Below, piece by piece: positions 46,134-56,559 of a stretch of 64,000 nucleotides of DNA; within the stretch, counting starts at the first letter, position 1, and the number at the start of each line of letters is the position of its first letter. A program made the translations under genes and the position numbers. The stretch is taken from contig NC_090704.1 in assembly GCF_040954835.1 (NCBI RefSeq), positions 15,960,001-16,024,000 on the forward strand, written 5' to 3'. Below the pieces are notes generated by a model. The model was not told the DNA's origin and made no database searches. It saw only the letters and a program-made list of their open reading frames with translations. The stretch is from Lepisosteus oculatus. Lineage: Eukaryota; Chordata; Actinopteri; Semionotiformes; Lepisosteidae.

Positions 46134-46424
46134 CACTTGTTGTGAAAATACATAGAACCACATTGTATATGATGAGTGGATTTTATTTCTTTTTAAAAAA
46201 CTACAAGTTGTTGTACTTAGACTGGAGCTGATTATGTTTCTTAAAATATTATGAATCTCATTTCTGAAATCTGTTTTTAATCTATGTGCAAAGTAAACTG
46301 ACACCAGGGTTACTCTTTTCAAGAAACGCCCTGGAATTTTTAACAACCACAGAAAGTTAGGACCTCAGTTTTACATCTCATCTGAAGAATGGAGACTTTT
46401 ATAGTATAGTATAGTCACTATATC

Positions 46425-46615
46425 GGGGCATCAGGGCCCACACAGACTGCAGAGACTGCAGGCTGAGCACCCCCTACTAGCCCCACTAACACCTCTTCCA
46501 GCAGCAACCTTAGTTTTTCCCAGGAGGTCTCCCATCCAGATACTGATCAGGCTTACACCTTTTTAGCTTCAGTGGGTTACCAGTTGTGAATTGCAGGGTG
46601 ATATGGCTGCTGGCT
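46425..46615 (-). repeat. 5S rRNA-derived SINE, copy 1
   Basis: On the minus strand the right part reads like decayed 5S rRNA: GATATCACCCTGCAATTC (5' end), GAAGCTAA and TGGATGGGAGACC. These match the box regions of the 5S internal promoter. The rest (TAGTGGGGCTAGTAGGGGGT) is a SINE body shared with 57355-57562. Not a functional 5S gene: too many substitutions and no tandem context. Confidence 0.75.
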
Positions 46616-46859
46616 ATTATTATCTGAATTATCTGAATTTGATGTTGATGTTTGCTCTAAATTCATGTTTAATCAGTTTATAAATACAACAAAGAAATGT
46701 GATGGCTTTGTGAATAATGTAAATCATTAAGTGTAATAAAAAGTTTAGGAAAAATCTACAAATCCAGGTTTTGAAGCTCACAATTTTGTAATTTTTATTT
46801 ATTTTATTTGAAGATATGTAATATTTATAAATTTGTAGATGTTCTGCCAATTAATATAC

Positions 46860-47310
46860 AGTAGTAATGTTTATGCAGCGCCCTCGCCTGGCGTTGCGGC
46901 CGAAGAGCGCCCGGTTGGGGTGCACGTCAAGGGCAGGATGGGAGTAGTAGTGGCCAGCGCGGGGACTAGGAGAGCCACTGGTTGGTGCAACCAGAACCGA
47001 TGTTCACAGTCACGAGATCGCCCGGACTCATGTACTGTTAATAGTTTCCCTGGTTTTGCAACCCTTTTATACATGTGCCCAATTACCACTCTATACCTGT
47101 GTAAGCAGTGTGTTGTACCGTGTTTGTCTCTTTTTCTCACTCGCCTCCTATTTTGGTGGTTGTGTGTTAAACATACAGAAGAAGAGACTTCTTTTCCAGG
47201 TGAATGCTGCACATTGGTGGTAGGGGGGAGTCCACATCAACTATAAATCGCTTTGAGTGGAATGGCCAGAAAAGCCCTATATAAATGTAAGAGATTATTA
47301 TTATCGAAAT
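46860..47310 (+). repeat. L2-type 3' tail with an unknown GC-rich 5' part
   Basis: 47195-47310 matches the L2 tail at 22290-22385 (GAATGCTGCACATTGGTGGT and CCTATATAAATGTAAGAGAT). 46870-47030 is GC-rich with CpGs (GCGCCCTCGCCTGGCG, CGGCCGAAGAGCGCCCGG), unlike the surroundings. I do not know whether it belongs to the same element. Open frames of 113-135 codons here are not recognisable. Confidence 0.5.
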
Positions 47311-47434
47311 AGTCGTGAAATTATGGAGCAAGCTAACCATTTTTTAAAGAAACAAACGGACTAGATTCTGGGATAAATTTCCTACAATAGTACAAATGAA
47401 ATATTATATAGTTTTGTTAAACAGCTTCTTATTA

Positions 47435-47782
47435 TGGAAGCCCGTTCCGCCAGGGAGTAAAAAAAACGCGCTATGGTATCTCGCAATTGCGACTTAGTAT
47501 CTCAGAATTTCGACTTTTTTAAAAAAAGGCTGGCAAGACCTGGGTTCGAGCCAATGCAATGAGGCACGAACTAGGTCGGGAGCGGCGAGGGCACAAGCCC
47601 TGGAACCCGAATCCGTTACAATAACAAAAGGACAGACAATGAAATGTGGGCTATTTCGAAGTCGCAAATGTGAGATAAGAAGTCGCAATTGCAAGATATA
47701 AAGTCGGAATTCTGAGTTTCTAAGTCGCAATTGCGAGATACCATAGCGCCTTTTTTTACGCCCTGGCGGAAACGGGCTTTCA
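47435..47782. mobile_element. short transposon with ~80-bp inverted ends
   Basis: The left end TGGAAGCCCGTTCCGCCAGG and the right end (complement TGAAAGCCCGTTTCCGCCAG) are inverted repeats of about 80 bp that include GCTATGGTATCTCGCAATTG. The interior repeats GTCGCAATTGCGAGATA-like words. It also has one GGTTCGAGCC B-box-like word at about 47542. Non-coding; resembles common fish MITEs. Confidence 0.75.
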
Positions 47783-48219
47783 TATCTTATCGTTTGCAAA
47801 CATTATTTTTGCAAGAACAAATAAGGAAATTGGGCAGTCACCCAAGCTTAACTCTAGTCGTGTCTGTCCCTGATAACTTTTTAGTTGGCGCAACAAGTCT
47901 GAAATTGTAGATTACTACCAAACAGTAAACTAAAGCTTTCCCGTTGGGGAGGCCGTTTTCTCTAAGATACGGACCTTTATACAGATTCTCTGGTGCGTAA
48001 CAGGTTATTTAATAACGTCGTCATGGATGTGTTGACTGTCCCAGTTAAGTTTACAAAACAATTCACAAAGATCATTACTGTATGTTTGCTACGCCTGAGC
48101 GTACTTTGGTCAGCAAGTGGTATTACAACAGAAGTGCACAGTAAACTTTAAAGTCATAGCACAGAGCAAACCTACTGTAACTTTACACACTTCACTTTCG
48201 GATATTTTATCTATTTATA

Positions 48220-48426
48220 ATGATTTATCTTCGCATTTTCTTTCATTACTTCTGGGGATGGTTGGACGTTCGAAGTATTCTGTTATTTTCTTTCGTGTTT
48301 TTGGTTCATGGCGATGTTTTTAAAAACAAGACGCCGAAAAACTTTCCACCGGGTCCCATGTGTCTACATTTCCTCGGAAATATCTGGGTTTTTGATGCCG
48401 AGTAACCTCATCTGTATATGGCTAAG
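48220..48426 (+). pseudogene. CYP2 pseudogene exon 1
   Basis: Starts at ATG 48220. Encodes a hydrophobic anchor with WLDVRSILLFSFVFLVHGDV, then KNKTPKNFPPGPMCLHFLGN. TAA at 48403-48405 interrupts a QPHLY-like site. Donor AAG|GTACGC at 48426. Confidence 0.82.
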
Positions 48427-48689
48427 GTACGCTGTATATTTGTTTAAGGTTTAGTAACCGGAGACTGAACACGGGTTAGATAATACTAGGTGAAACGAAA
48501 AAAAAAACCACCTGATTTTGCAGCGTTTAATTCGTTTACCATTTGCCTTTTTATTACTCATTTTCTCTGTAATATTTTTAGAATTATTGTTAACGTTCCT
48601 CTGTTTTGGGGGATGGGGGTTGTTACAGGTATGCGAGGGTCCTTTAAAACGTGTTTCTGGACGTTTTGGTTTCGGTTAATAACACTAAA

Positions 48690-49070
48690 ATGGAGTTTAT
48701 GACGACAATCTGGAAGGTATGTCGACAACCAAGTTCAATCAACTTTAGCAGTCAGTAATTTGTAACCATTCCTGATGTCATTTCCTCACATAAAAAACAA
48801 CAAACAACAATAATAATATGCATAACCCTGTTATTTCTCTCTAAAACTACTTTTGGGACCCTCCCCCATCGTGTATCCACCTTTGCAGCTCCCCTTTGGC
48901 CACTCCTCATGGGAGTCGTAGCCTCTCGTCCTATGGCCAGGAGGTTTGCCCTCAGCCAAGCTGGTTATGCCAATTTATTTATTGTGACTAAAACACTATA
49001 AACGTTTTAATACTCTTAACTGCTTAATTTTAGAGTGTTGTTATTCCTAGTGAACTGCTATTATGAAATA
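48690..49070 (+). repeat. unclassified repeat B, copy 2
   Basis: Has ACAACCAAGTTCAATCAACT, CACCTTTGCAGCTCCCCTTT, GTCGTAGCCTCTCGTCC, GTGACTAAAACACTATAAAC and GTGTTGTTATTCCTAGTGAA. Lies in CYP2 pseudogene intron 1. Confidence 0.65.
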
Positions 49071-49384
49071 AAGCAACCTACTTTTCACTACACCTCAAGT
49101 ACAGTACTGTTTTATTTTGCCACATCTCTATGTATACTGTGGTAATCACAAGTATAATATTTGAAATAAATGTGGTTAATGATTATAAGAAACATACAAT
49201 ACTGAGAAGACAGTGGTTGGTAAATTGAGTAGGATGATAATGCAATACGTGCAAAATGTCTTTTGAAGGGTCTGTGGTTGTTAAAAATGTAATTTACATA
49301 GTGTATCATGATGCAGTAATGTAGTAATAACCAGTCAGCTGTGGTACTGTAGTATTTGTACATTATGGAGTTTAAAAGAAGATA

Positions 49385-49655
49385 AAATCACTTTATTGGC
49401 CATATACAATTTCTTGTATTAGGAATTTGTCTTTTCACATACCCCAACTTGCTCTCCATGAGACACACAGACAGGGAGAGAAGCTTGGGGTCAGAGTGCA
49501 GGCTTAGTTATTTATATGGCAGCCCTTGAGCAGTTGGGGTTAAGGGCCTTTCTCAGGGGCCCAGCGGAGTAGGATTTTTCTGCCAGCCGCGGGATACAAA
49601 CCGGCAACTTTCCAGCCACAGATGCAGATCCTTAGCCACAGAGCCACCACACTGT
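49385..49655 (-). repeat. tRNA-derived SINE, copy 3
   Basis: Reverse orientation: TCACTTTATTGGCCATATAC, AGGAATTTGTCTTTTCACAT, then the B-box complement GGGATACAAACCGGCAAC and TCCTTAGCCACAGAGCCACC. Matches 14395-14650 and 37238-37510. Confidence 0.78.
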
Positions 49656-49679
49656 TTCTGCAGTAAACCAAGATATACT

Positions 49680-49865
49680 ATAGTTTAATGGAAGTTCGGG
49701 ATGACAACAGCCAAGTTCAATCAGAACTTGTGGAATCAATCCTGACATAATTTCCTCTTCCTCTAATACACTATAAATACTGTATGTGGGTTAAGTCAAA
49801 TTTTGATTTAATAATCTTTTCAATACACTTAATTTTGGGGTGTTTTTATTCCCAGTGAAATGGAT
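49680..49865 (+). repeat. unclassified repeat B, copy 3 (internally deleted)
   Basis: Has GGGATGACAACAGCCAAGTT at the start and GGGGTGTTTTTATTCCCAGTGAA at the end but lacks the pyrimidine-rich middle. Immediately followed by another copy. Confidence 0.55.
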
Positions 49866-49869
49866 TTCA

Positions 49870-50215
49870 TAATGAAAGCTTGGGAGGGATGACAACAACC
49901 AAGTTCAATCAGACTCAGTTGTTAGTAATTCGCAATCACACCTGACGTCATTTCCTCTCCTAAAACACTATACTGTACATGATCCCCATCTCTCCCTCTC
50001 ATATGTCTTTTTGCATTCCACTTTTACCCCATCTCCACCTTTGTAGCTCCCCCTTGGTCACCTCTCCCTCGGCATGGGGGTCATAGCCTCATCATATAGA
50101 CAGGAGGTTGGTCCTCAGCCAAATTTACTGTGACTGAAACACTCTGTATTGTAAATCTTTCAATATATCTTTTTAATTCTTTGGTGTTTTTGTTCCTAGT
50201 GAAGTGTCTGAATGT
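49870..50215 (+). repeat. unclassified repeat B, copy 4
   Basis: Full-length copy: GGGAGGGATGACAACAACCA, CTCCACCTTTGTAGCTCCCC, GGCATGGGGGTCATAGCC, GTGACTGAAACACT and TTGTTCCTAGTGAAG. It forms the left end of the inverted duplication 49870-51185. Confidence 0.65.
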
Positions 50216-51185
50216 AAGAACATCTTTCTTTTTGTTGTTCATTCAGTAGGAAGAAAAAATGAACACATTTCCAAAGACTGCAATCTGCTTGCAGACCTCT
50301 TGAACATTTTTACGTTTGCTTACTGAAAAGCAAGCTGAGCTGTCCCACCATGTCAGCACGTGTCTTAGAGAAAACACTGGAAAATGAGTATAGCTCTAAT
50401 CAAGGGTCTTTTTTCATAAGCAGATGTTTGAGAGTCTTAAACTGCTGTGGAAGAAAAACTATGTGGAAGGAAGAAGTTAATAATAGTCCATGTAGCATAA
50501 ACACCAGATCCTCAGATTTGTGTTACCTTGAGGTTAAGCTGGGTGCAGCCTGTCATGTGAGATGTTTAGATATCTATCAACATAAAATGTAGGTAAAAGA
50601 TAAAGGCTGAATTCCTCTCATTTAACATCATTTGTTTTATTTATTTTAAGAAAATAAATCCAGCGTACTTCTTTGGCCTGTCAACAAAATATTTGACATG
50701 CTTACTGCCGATTCATAAGTAATTCTGGGATTGAATCGCTCCAAAAGGAGCAATCCTTGATGCCATTTGTTTTTTGCTCCAGATAAAGCAGTTGTCTGGA
50801 AAAAAATGTTTTAGGCATGATACTGTTCCACTAACAAAATGAAAGTTTGTTTTACTTATCTGAAGACATGTCAGGTCTTCAAAGATTGACCGACTGGGGT
50901 GTAGACTAAAGAGTTAAGATCTTGCGCCTGTATGATTAGTTCCATTCTCTAAAATCAGTTAGCAAGAGAAATAAGAGTCTTATTTTATGTGTGCAGCTCA
51001 AGTAATAAAAAAGAAAAGGGAATTTGGATGTTTCAAACTTGCCTCCCCATAGAACTATGTTCCCATAATACATTGTACTTGTGCAGCTCACAGATTTTCT
51101 GGTAACAACACCAGTAGAGTGGTCAGAAAAAGTCAAAATTATTGGCAGTTATATTAAGTGTGTTAAAATAGACACTACTCTCTAA
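49870..51185 (-). repeat. inverted duplicate of C1orf87 exon 1 and flanks
   Basis: Reverse complement of about 35150-36310. Shared blocks in order: repeat B; AAAGCAAGCTGAGC..; a GGTTAAGCTGGGTGCAGCCT block; GATATCTA; the exon 1 copy (minus strand, about 50640-50770, with a SKHVKYFVDRPKKY reading); and ACCACTCTACTGGTGTTGTT with TATAACTGCCA at the far end. The exon copy has an AGTAAG/AGCAAG difference, an altered donor (GTACGC for GTAAGG) and extra stops, so it is non-coding now. Sits in CYP2 intron 1. Confidence 0.78.
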
Positions 51186-51345
51186 TCAAACCATCACCAA
51201 ATATTCAGAACTCTGCATGGGGGTCCTAATCCTCTTCCTATGATCTTAGCTCTCACCAAGAGGGTTAAGCCGCATTTTGAATAAACACTTGACAATCCTT
51301 TCAGTACACTTAGTTTTTAGGTGTTGTTTTTCTTAGTGAACAATG
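51185..51345 (+). repeat. unclassified repeat B, copy 5 (partial)
   Basis: Has TCTGCATGGGGGTCCTAATCC, CCTTTCAGTACACTTAG and GGTGTTGTTTTTCTTAGTGAA. Directly abuts the inverted duplicate. Confidence 0.5.
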
Positions 51346-51666
51346 AATTATCATATTATATTCTAGTATTTCACAACTTTTCAGCTGAGCTGAAAAGTTC
51401 AGCTGATTTGAGGAGAGCATTTACAGCTCTCCTCAAATATGGTACTATGGTACAAATATGGCACTTTTTCTTTTAACTGTTACAACATTTAAATTGAATA
51501 TCTAATGTACTTCACATGCAATATTTATACAATACAATACTATATTTCCACTTTTCAATTTAGAAAATCAGCTTATAAGCTCTAAAGTTCAACCATTTTT
51601 CAATTATTGAGGTTATATAACATATGAACGATATCTCCCTTGATTTAAAATTGCTTTTCCATTCAG

Positions 51667-51825
51667 TTTGCAGAAAAATATGGAGATGTATTTACCATCC
51701 GTTTGGGAAGAGGCTTTGTTATTGTAAACGACTATAAACTGGTAAAAGAAGTTTTGGTTCATCAAGGAGACAGTCTGACAGACCATCCACCATTAAGGTA
51801 TTTACAGTAAATGATTTGAATAAGG
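51667..51825 (+). pseudogene. CYP2 pseudogene exon 2
   Basis: After acceptor CATTCAG it encodes FAEKYGDVFTIRLGRGFVIV and VKEVLVHQGDSLTDHPPLR. At 51804-51810 lies TACAGTA. Leaving out CAGTA, the frame would continue as YLNDLNKG in the phase expected for the exon 2/3 junction, giving 154 bp (163 is usual). The donor after 51825 is GAACAT instead of GT. Confidence 0.78.
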
Positions 51826-52562
51826 AACATGTGCATCTTGCTGATAAACATACCATCTCAAATTTGATCTGATTTCAAAAGCTATACATAGATGAAGAAA
51901 ATCAGCAGATCAATGTTGCAGATAGAACAGGTGTTGGGTGACTTGTGTGACTTGTAAGTAGCACAACTTTGTACCAGCTATTTACAACCTGCCTTTGTGT
52001 GTTGACAGGGACTATTCTTTTACTAAAGCTATACACTAAGGTCTTTAGTACTGTATACAGTCATTAAAGATTCCATGGTAGAAGTCGCAAAGTTGCAGTA
52101 TTTAATTCTGACTCTAATTCTGTTGCCCTCAATTAGCCACTATAATAGGGTAAAGTACTGTATAAACTACTTTGTTGAGCCTTTTTCTTGTAAAAAGAAG
52201 CAGGTGGAGGTTAATTATGTGCTTACAAGTATAAAGAAGAAAAAAACATAGTGTTCTAACTGTGAGTGTGAAGAAGTCTCATTTTGGAAAAAGTACTTTA
52301 TCAATGTTGGGTGTTATTAGGATCATGATTATGAAGTGCTAGTGGTATACATTTTCAATTTTTAAAAAGCAGTTGTATTGTATATATTTGTGTGTACTAT
52401 AGATGTAAGTTCATTTTCTTAAACAAATGCATGTTTCATTGGATTATGAAAGATATTAGATACATTTCTAAGAAATTCAAATTATCGCTTTTTAATCTCT
52501 TTGGACACAAATGTTACATTGGTGCAGGCCCTATTTATAAATCTATAATGTACAACATGCAG

Positions 52563-52712
52563 GGTTGGTATTATCCAATGGTTACTTATGGATGCAGCAG
52601 AGAAGATATTCTCTTATGACTTTAAGGAATTTCGGTGTGGGCAAGAGAAGCCTGGAACATACCATTGTTGAGGAGTGTAGGTTCCTGAATGAGGCCATGG
52701 AGGATAAGCAAG
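52563..52712 (+). pseudogene. CYP2 pseudogene exon 3
   Basis: Exactly 150 bp, the canonical CYP2 exon 3 size, after acceptor ACATGCAG. Encodes [20 protein letters not shown] and [20 protein letters not shown] in a clean frame. The donor is ATATCT where GTATCT is expected. Confidence 0.88.
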
Positions 52713-53559
52713 ATATCTGTTACTGAACCAAATGAAATTGTCCATGACCTGTGTGAATGTCTTGTAATGTTATACCAAAGGTGAACTGTTATGTTACTTT
52801 GCACAGGGCTGTTATTTCTGTTATGAGCTACTGTATGTTGTTCCAGTCATGTCAGGTAGTTGAGCAGTTGGCTAGAAATTCACTGCTTTTCCATGAATGG
52901 ATACTCTCTACAGTTTATCTTAAAAAATGAGGAACCTCAAGTCAAAGTGATTGTTTATTGGAGTTGATAATGAAAATTAGGGAGAAAGGGATTTTAATTC
53001 TCGGTATACCCTAGTGTGGTTTGTCCTATCCCAGTGTTCATTGTACAAGCAATCATCCAGTCAACCTGTCAGCTAAACACCATCATCTTGCTTGCTGACA
53101 GTTCTCAGTTTCCTTATACATGTCCCTGGCTACTATTGATCCCTACTGCTAGTTAATACTCCTGACCTTTAGCAAAGTTTCAACTATAGCCATCTGCACC
53201 TGATATCTTGATACCCTACAGAACTGCTTATACAATGTTTCAGATACTATTCTTTTAAATGCAGTCATCTTAACTGCTGCTTCCTTGATATATGACAGCC
53301 GTGACATAATCATTTCATTATTCTGGATTGGTTTTGAAGTCTTCCATGTCATCTTTAGTGTATTAATTCCTTAGGTGTTGCAGTTATTCAGTGAACAAGT
53401 GTAATGACTTTTCACCTCACGTAATGTTTCAACACTTAATATTCTAGCTCTGATTAATTGCTACGTATGCTTCAATTGCTAAAATGTTTTTGTCTAACAG
53501 AGGTGAAACCAAATGCTTACCAAGCTAAGATAGATATCCTTATTTGCTTTTAAGTAAGC

Positions 53560-53606
53560 TTTTAAGCTTTGAGAAGCCACCTCTAAGGGCGCTATATAAA
53601 ATAAAG

Positions 53607-53664
<58 letters not shown>
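53560..53664 (+). repeat. L2-type tail with (TTA)n microsatellite
   Basis: AGGGCGCTATATAAAATAAAG followed by about 50 bp of TTA repeats (about 53611-53664). Lies between CYP2 pseudogene exons 3 and 6. Confidence 0.7.
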
Positions 53665-53665
<1 letters not shown>

Positions 53666-54300
53666 GTAATGTCTCTTTGCTGCTATTCTTATAATGTGGC
53701 CATTTTCTCAGATTCCTCATTTATGTCTGATAATGCTGTTTATTATTTTCCTGTCTTTCCTGGCATTTCTAGGGCCCAACTTTTTTACTTATGTTACTGG
53801 AAAAAAACAGGAACAAGACTGCAGAACTTAGAAATTGAATAACTTGTTTTAGTTACTGCAGTTCCTGGCTTATGTCCCCACATTTCATGAATCTCAATTT
53901 TTATTATTTGCGAGTATCAGTGTTGGTTTAATCATGTTTGTTCTTAAAGCTTAGCTTAGTCATCCTTAAGGTCTTATTAAATAATCTTTCTTGTATTTTC
54001 CTCATTAAATGGAATGTAAATAATGCTTCCCAGATTTTGTTTATCAGTTTACCAATTTTATAGCCATATATCTTGATACAGTATATCCATATACTTCCTA
54101 TTAGAATATCTTCCACAATATATTCCACAACTTAAATGCAATAAATTCCAAGGGATATACAGTATAGAATATTCCTCTGAATGTTCCCAGGATGTCCCCA
54201 AAAATATTTACTAAAACTGAGGAATGTCCACATTTTTCATTTTTGAGTACTTTGAAACGTAAGATATTTTAGCAAACAGGATTTGTTTTTTCACTTTCAG

Positions 54301-54425
54301 AGCAAAATCTGATGAGGAAAACCTACGTTTCTGTGTTCTTGATCTGTCTGTGGCTGGGACAGAAACAACAGCAACCACACTATGCTGGGCTTTCGTCTTC
54401 ATGACCAAATACCCAGAGATACAGA
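54301..54425 (+). pseudogene. CYP2 pseudogene exon 6
   Basis: Encodes EENLRFCVLDLSVAGTETTA and TTLCWAFVFMTKYPEIQ (I-helix). 125 bp against the usual 142, so about 17 bp of the 5' part is missing or diverged. Acceptor TTTCAG and donor GTAAGT are intact. Confidence 0.87.
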
Positions 54426-55095
54426 GTAAGTCAAGTGTGATGATCTTTTTGTCTACATTACGTATTGAAAATTAACATTTTCATATCTTGGCCCCCCAGT
54501 CTTCAGTGCAAGGTTGATTCAGTGCAGGCTCTTCTTTCAGGAAAGCATATTTTATCACCCATGGAGTAGAATGTCATAAACATTTATGGGCTGTTCAAGG
54601 TACAACAGATACACAAAACAGATGTGATACAGAGTTAAAGCTCTTTAGGTTACAGTGTGAGGAGAAATAAACTGACACCCCAAAAACAGATTTGCACAAC
54701 TGTATAGCTAAGCTGTATACCAGCAACAAAACCAAGTCTGTTCTGGGACTCTTCCAAAACTCAAGTGTCAAAACACTGCAAAAGGTCAACCATTCTCTCT
54801 CACCCTCTGGCGTTACTTGCATACATGTAACAGAGGATCTGCCCTCTATCTCTATCGATGGCAAGTATAGTTGAGACAAGAATCTGAACTTGTCTCATTC
54901 CACCGCCCTCTCAGTTGGCTATATAAGTTCATAGTATAAACAGTACATTAAGTCTAATGAAGATCTCTCACTTGGGCTCATGTTGTGCTTAATAGATAAA
55001 TCTGTCTATACATCAAAATAGTTATAGGTACTGCTAAAACCTAGAGGACTATACATGAAAGATTTCCTCTTTACTTACTCTGTTGATTTTTATAG

Positions 55096-55283
55096 AGAAG
55101 GTCCAGGATGAGATAGACAGAGTCATTTGACAGGGAAGGCAGCACTCCATGGCAGACCGTGCTAATATGCCCTACACTGATGCTGTGATCCATGAAGTCC
55201 AGAGGATGGGCAATATTGTTCCTCTGAACCTGCCCAGAATGGCAACAAAAGATATCACTGTATGATGTTATGTTCTTCCAAAG
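55096..55283 (+). pseudogene. CYP2 pseudogene exon 7
   Basis: 188 bp, the canonical size. Encodes KVQDEIDRVI, a TGA at 55128-55130 (a glycine in relatives), [20 protein letters not shown] and [12 protein letters not shown], then TGA at 55263-55265 before CYVLPK. Splice sites intact. Confidence 0.9.
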
Positions 55284-55289
55284 GTAAGA

Positions 55290-55640
55290 CTAATGGAGTA
55301 CATAATGAAAGTTTGGGAGGGATGACAGAAGCTAGTTTCAATCAACCTCAGCTGTCAGTAATTTGTAATAATTCCTGACATAATTTCCTCACATAAAAAC
55401 AATACATCTCCATTATTCCCTCGCAAATGTCTTTTGTAATGCCTCCTCCTCCCCATTTCCACCTTTGCAGCTACCCCTTGGCCAATTCTAACTCCACATG
55501 GGGGTCGTAGCCTTGTTGTCTTATGCTCAGAGGTTGGCCTTCAGCCAAGCAGGCTGAGAAAACTTTACTGTGACTAAAACACTATATAAATTCACTATAC
55601 TTAACTCTTGGATGTTATTATTCCAAGTGAAATAAACATT
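55290..55640 (+). repeat. unclassified repeat B, copy 6
   Basis: Has GGGAGGGATGACAGAAGCTA, TTTCCACCTTTGCAGCTACC, CATGGGGGTCGTAGCC, GTGACTAAAACACTATATAA and GTTATTATTCCAAGTGAAAT. Lies between CYP2 exons 7 and 8. Confidence 0.65.
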
Positions 55641-56037
55641 AATGTTAAAATACATGTATTTTTACAGAATGCATGCTGCTTATTCTAAGTAGGTCATAAA
55701 TCATACAATGAAACCATTGTACTAAAGTTCAGCTAATAAATAGGTCAATACATTGAATAGGGAAATGTTTTTTAAGTAGTTAATATAAAGTCACAAGAAA
55801 TAAATCACTCTAGATGAATCTTGAACTTTCTTTACTTATAAAAAGAGATTAAATAATGGCTTTGCTTATAATGATGTCAGATACTGACATGGAATTTAAA
55901 TTAGCAAGATTCCTTTCCTTTCTGGACATTTTAATCAGATATTATTTCCTTTTCAGTGCCGTATGTTATTGTTAAGAGTGTTTTGAGTACTGTTGTTAAA
56001 GTTTATAAATATTTAAAGTTGTAATTTATTTTTTTAG

Positions 56038-56174
56038 GGTACACAGATCTTTGGAAATTTAATTTGTGCTTTTTGACAAGAATGAGTGGGAAACACACAA
56101 TTTTAATCCTGTACACTTTCTTAAGGAAAATGGGACGTTTGTCAGAAGGGATGCATTTATGCCACTCTCTGCAG
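56038..56174 (+). pseudogene. CYP2 pseudogene exon 8
   Basis: Starts GTQIF and, after a frameshift near 56070, reads [20 protein letters not shown] and [13 protein letters not shown]. 137 bp against the usual 142. Donor GTAAAC. Confidence 0.87.
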
Positions 56175-56213
56175 GTAAACATTAGTGTAACCTAATACCT
56201 TCTGTTCCTCTAG

Positions 56214-56389
56214 GAAAGAGGGTGTGTCTGGGGGAGCAACTGGCTCGGATGGAGTTGTTCCTATTCTTCACTTCTTTTCTTCAGAGGCTCACCATTTCCC
56301 CACCACCTGGCGTGGAGCCCAGCCTGGAATATAAGATGGGATCCACACTTTACCCTAAGGAGTTGAAAATATGTGCTGTCTCCCGTTAG
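56214..56389 (+). pseudogene. CYP2 pseudogene exon 9
   Basis: Encodes [20 protein letters not shown] through the C-terminus to TAG at 56387-56389. The cysteine of KRVCLGE is the heme ligand. No break in this exon. Confidence 0.92.
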
Positions 56390-56559
56390 AAGAGAAAACG
56401 TTACAGTTAAAGCAGGTTATTAACTAATTTCTGGAGCATCTCAAAAGGTCAGTTTGATTCAAGTATTTCAAATCTTTGAAGGCATTGATAAAGTCACTTT
56501 GTGGACTTCCTCAGAGTCAACAGTGAAACCCTAACACAAAGTGACATTACTGGGAAATG

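Larger units (their letters stand above)
48220..56389 (+). pseudogene. CYP2 cytochrome P450 pseudogene (CYP2J/2N/2P/2AD type)
   Basis: Remains of a nine-exon microsomal P450 gene of family 2. Visible: exon 1 (48220-48426), exon 2 (51667-51825), exon 3 (52563-52712), exon 6 (54301-54425), exon 7 (55096-55283), exon 8 (56038-56174) and exon 9 (56214-56389). Exons 4 and 5 are not visible. Key motifs: N-terminal membrane anchor and KNFPPGP proline hinge; WMQQRR (helix C); AGTETTATTL (I-helix oxygen-activating site); EVQR (helix K E-x-x-R, with the R); SAGKRVCLG (heme-thiolate cysteine). Lesions: stop in exon 1 (48403-48405), 5-bp insertion in exon 2, GT-to-AT donor after exon 3, two stops in exon 7, 5-bp net loss in exon 8. 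Position next to C1orf87 supports the CYP2J-like cluster. Intact paralogues probably lie beyond or elsewhere. Confidence 0.88.

Noticed and set aside
46425..46615. Possible 5S rRNA gene
   Set aside because: Only partial and diverged 5S similarity, fused to a SINE body that recurs at 57355.
46871..47246. Overlapping 113- and 135-codon ORFs
   Set aside because: They span a GC-rich repeat fragment and an L2 tail; no protein family is recognisable.
50350..50592. 80-codon ORF and a possible new exon
   Set aside because: It falls within the inverted copy of C1orf87 intron sequence and is the wrong strand for the copied exon.
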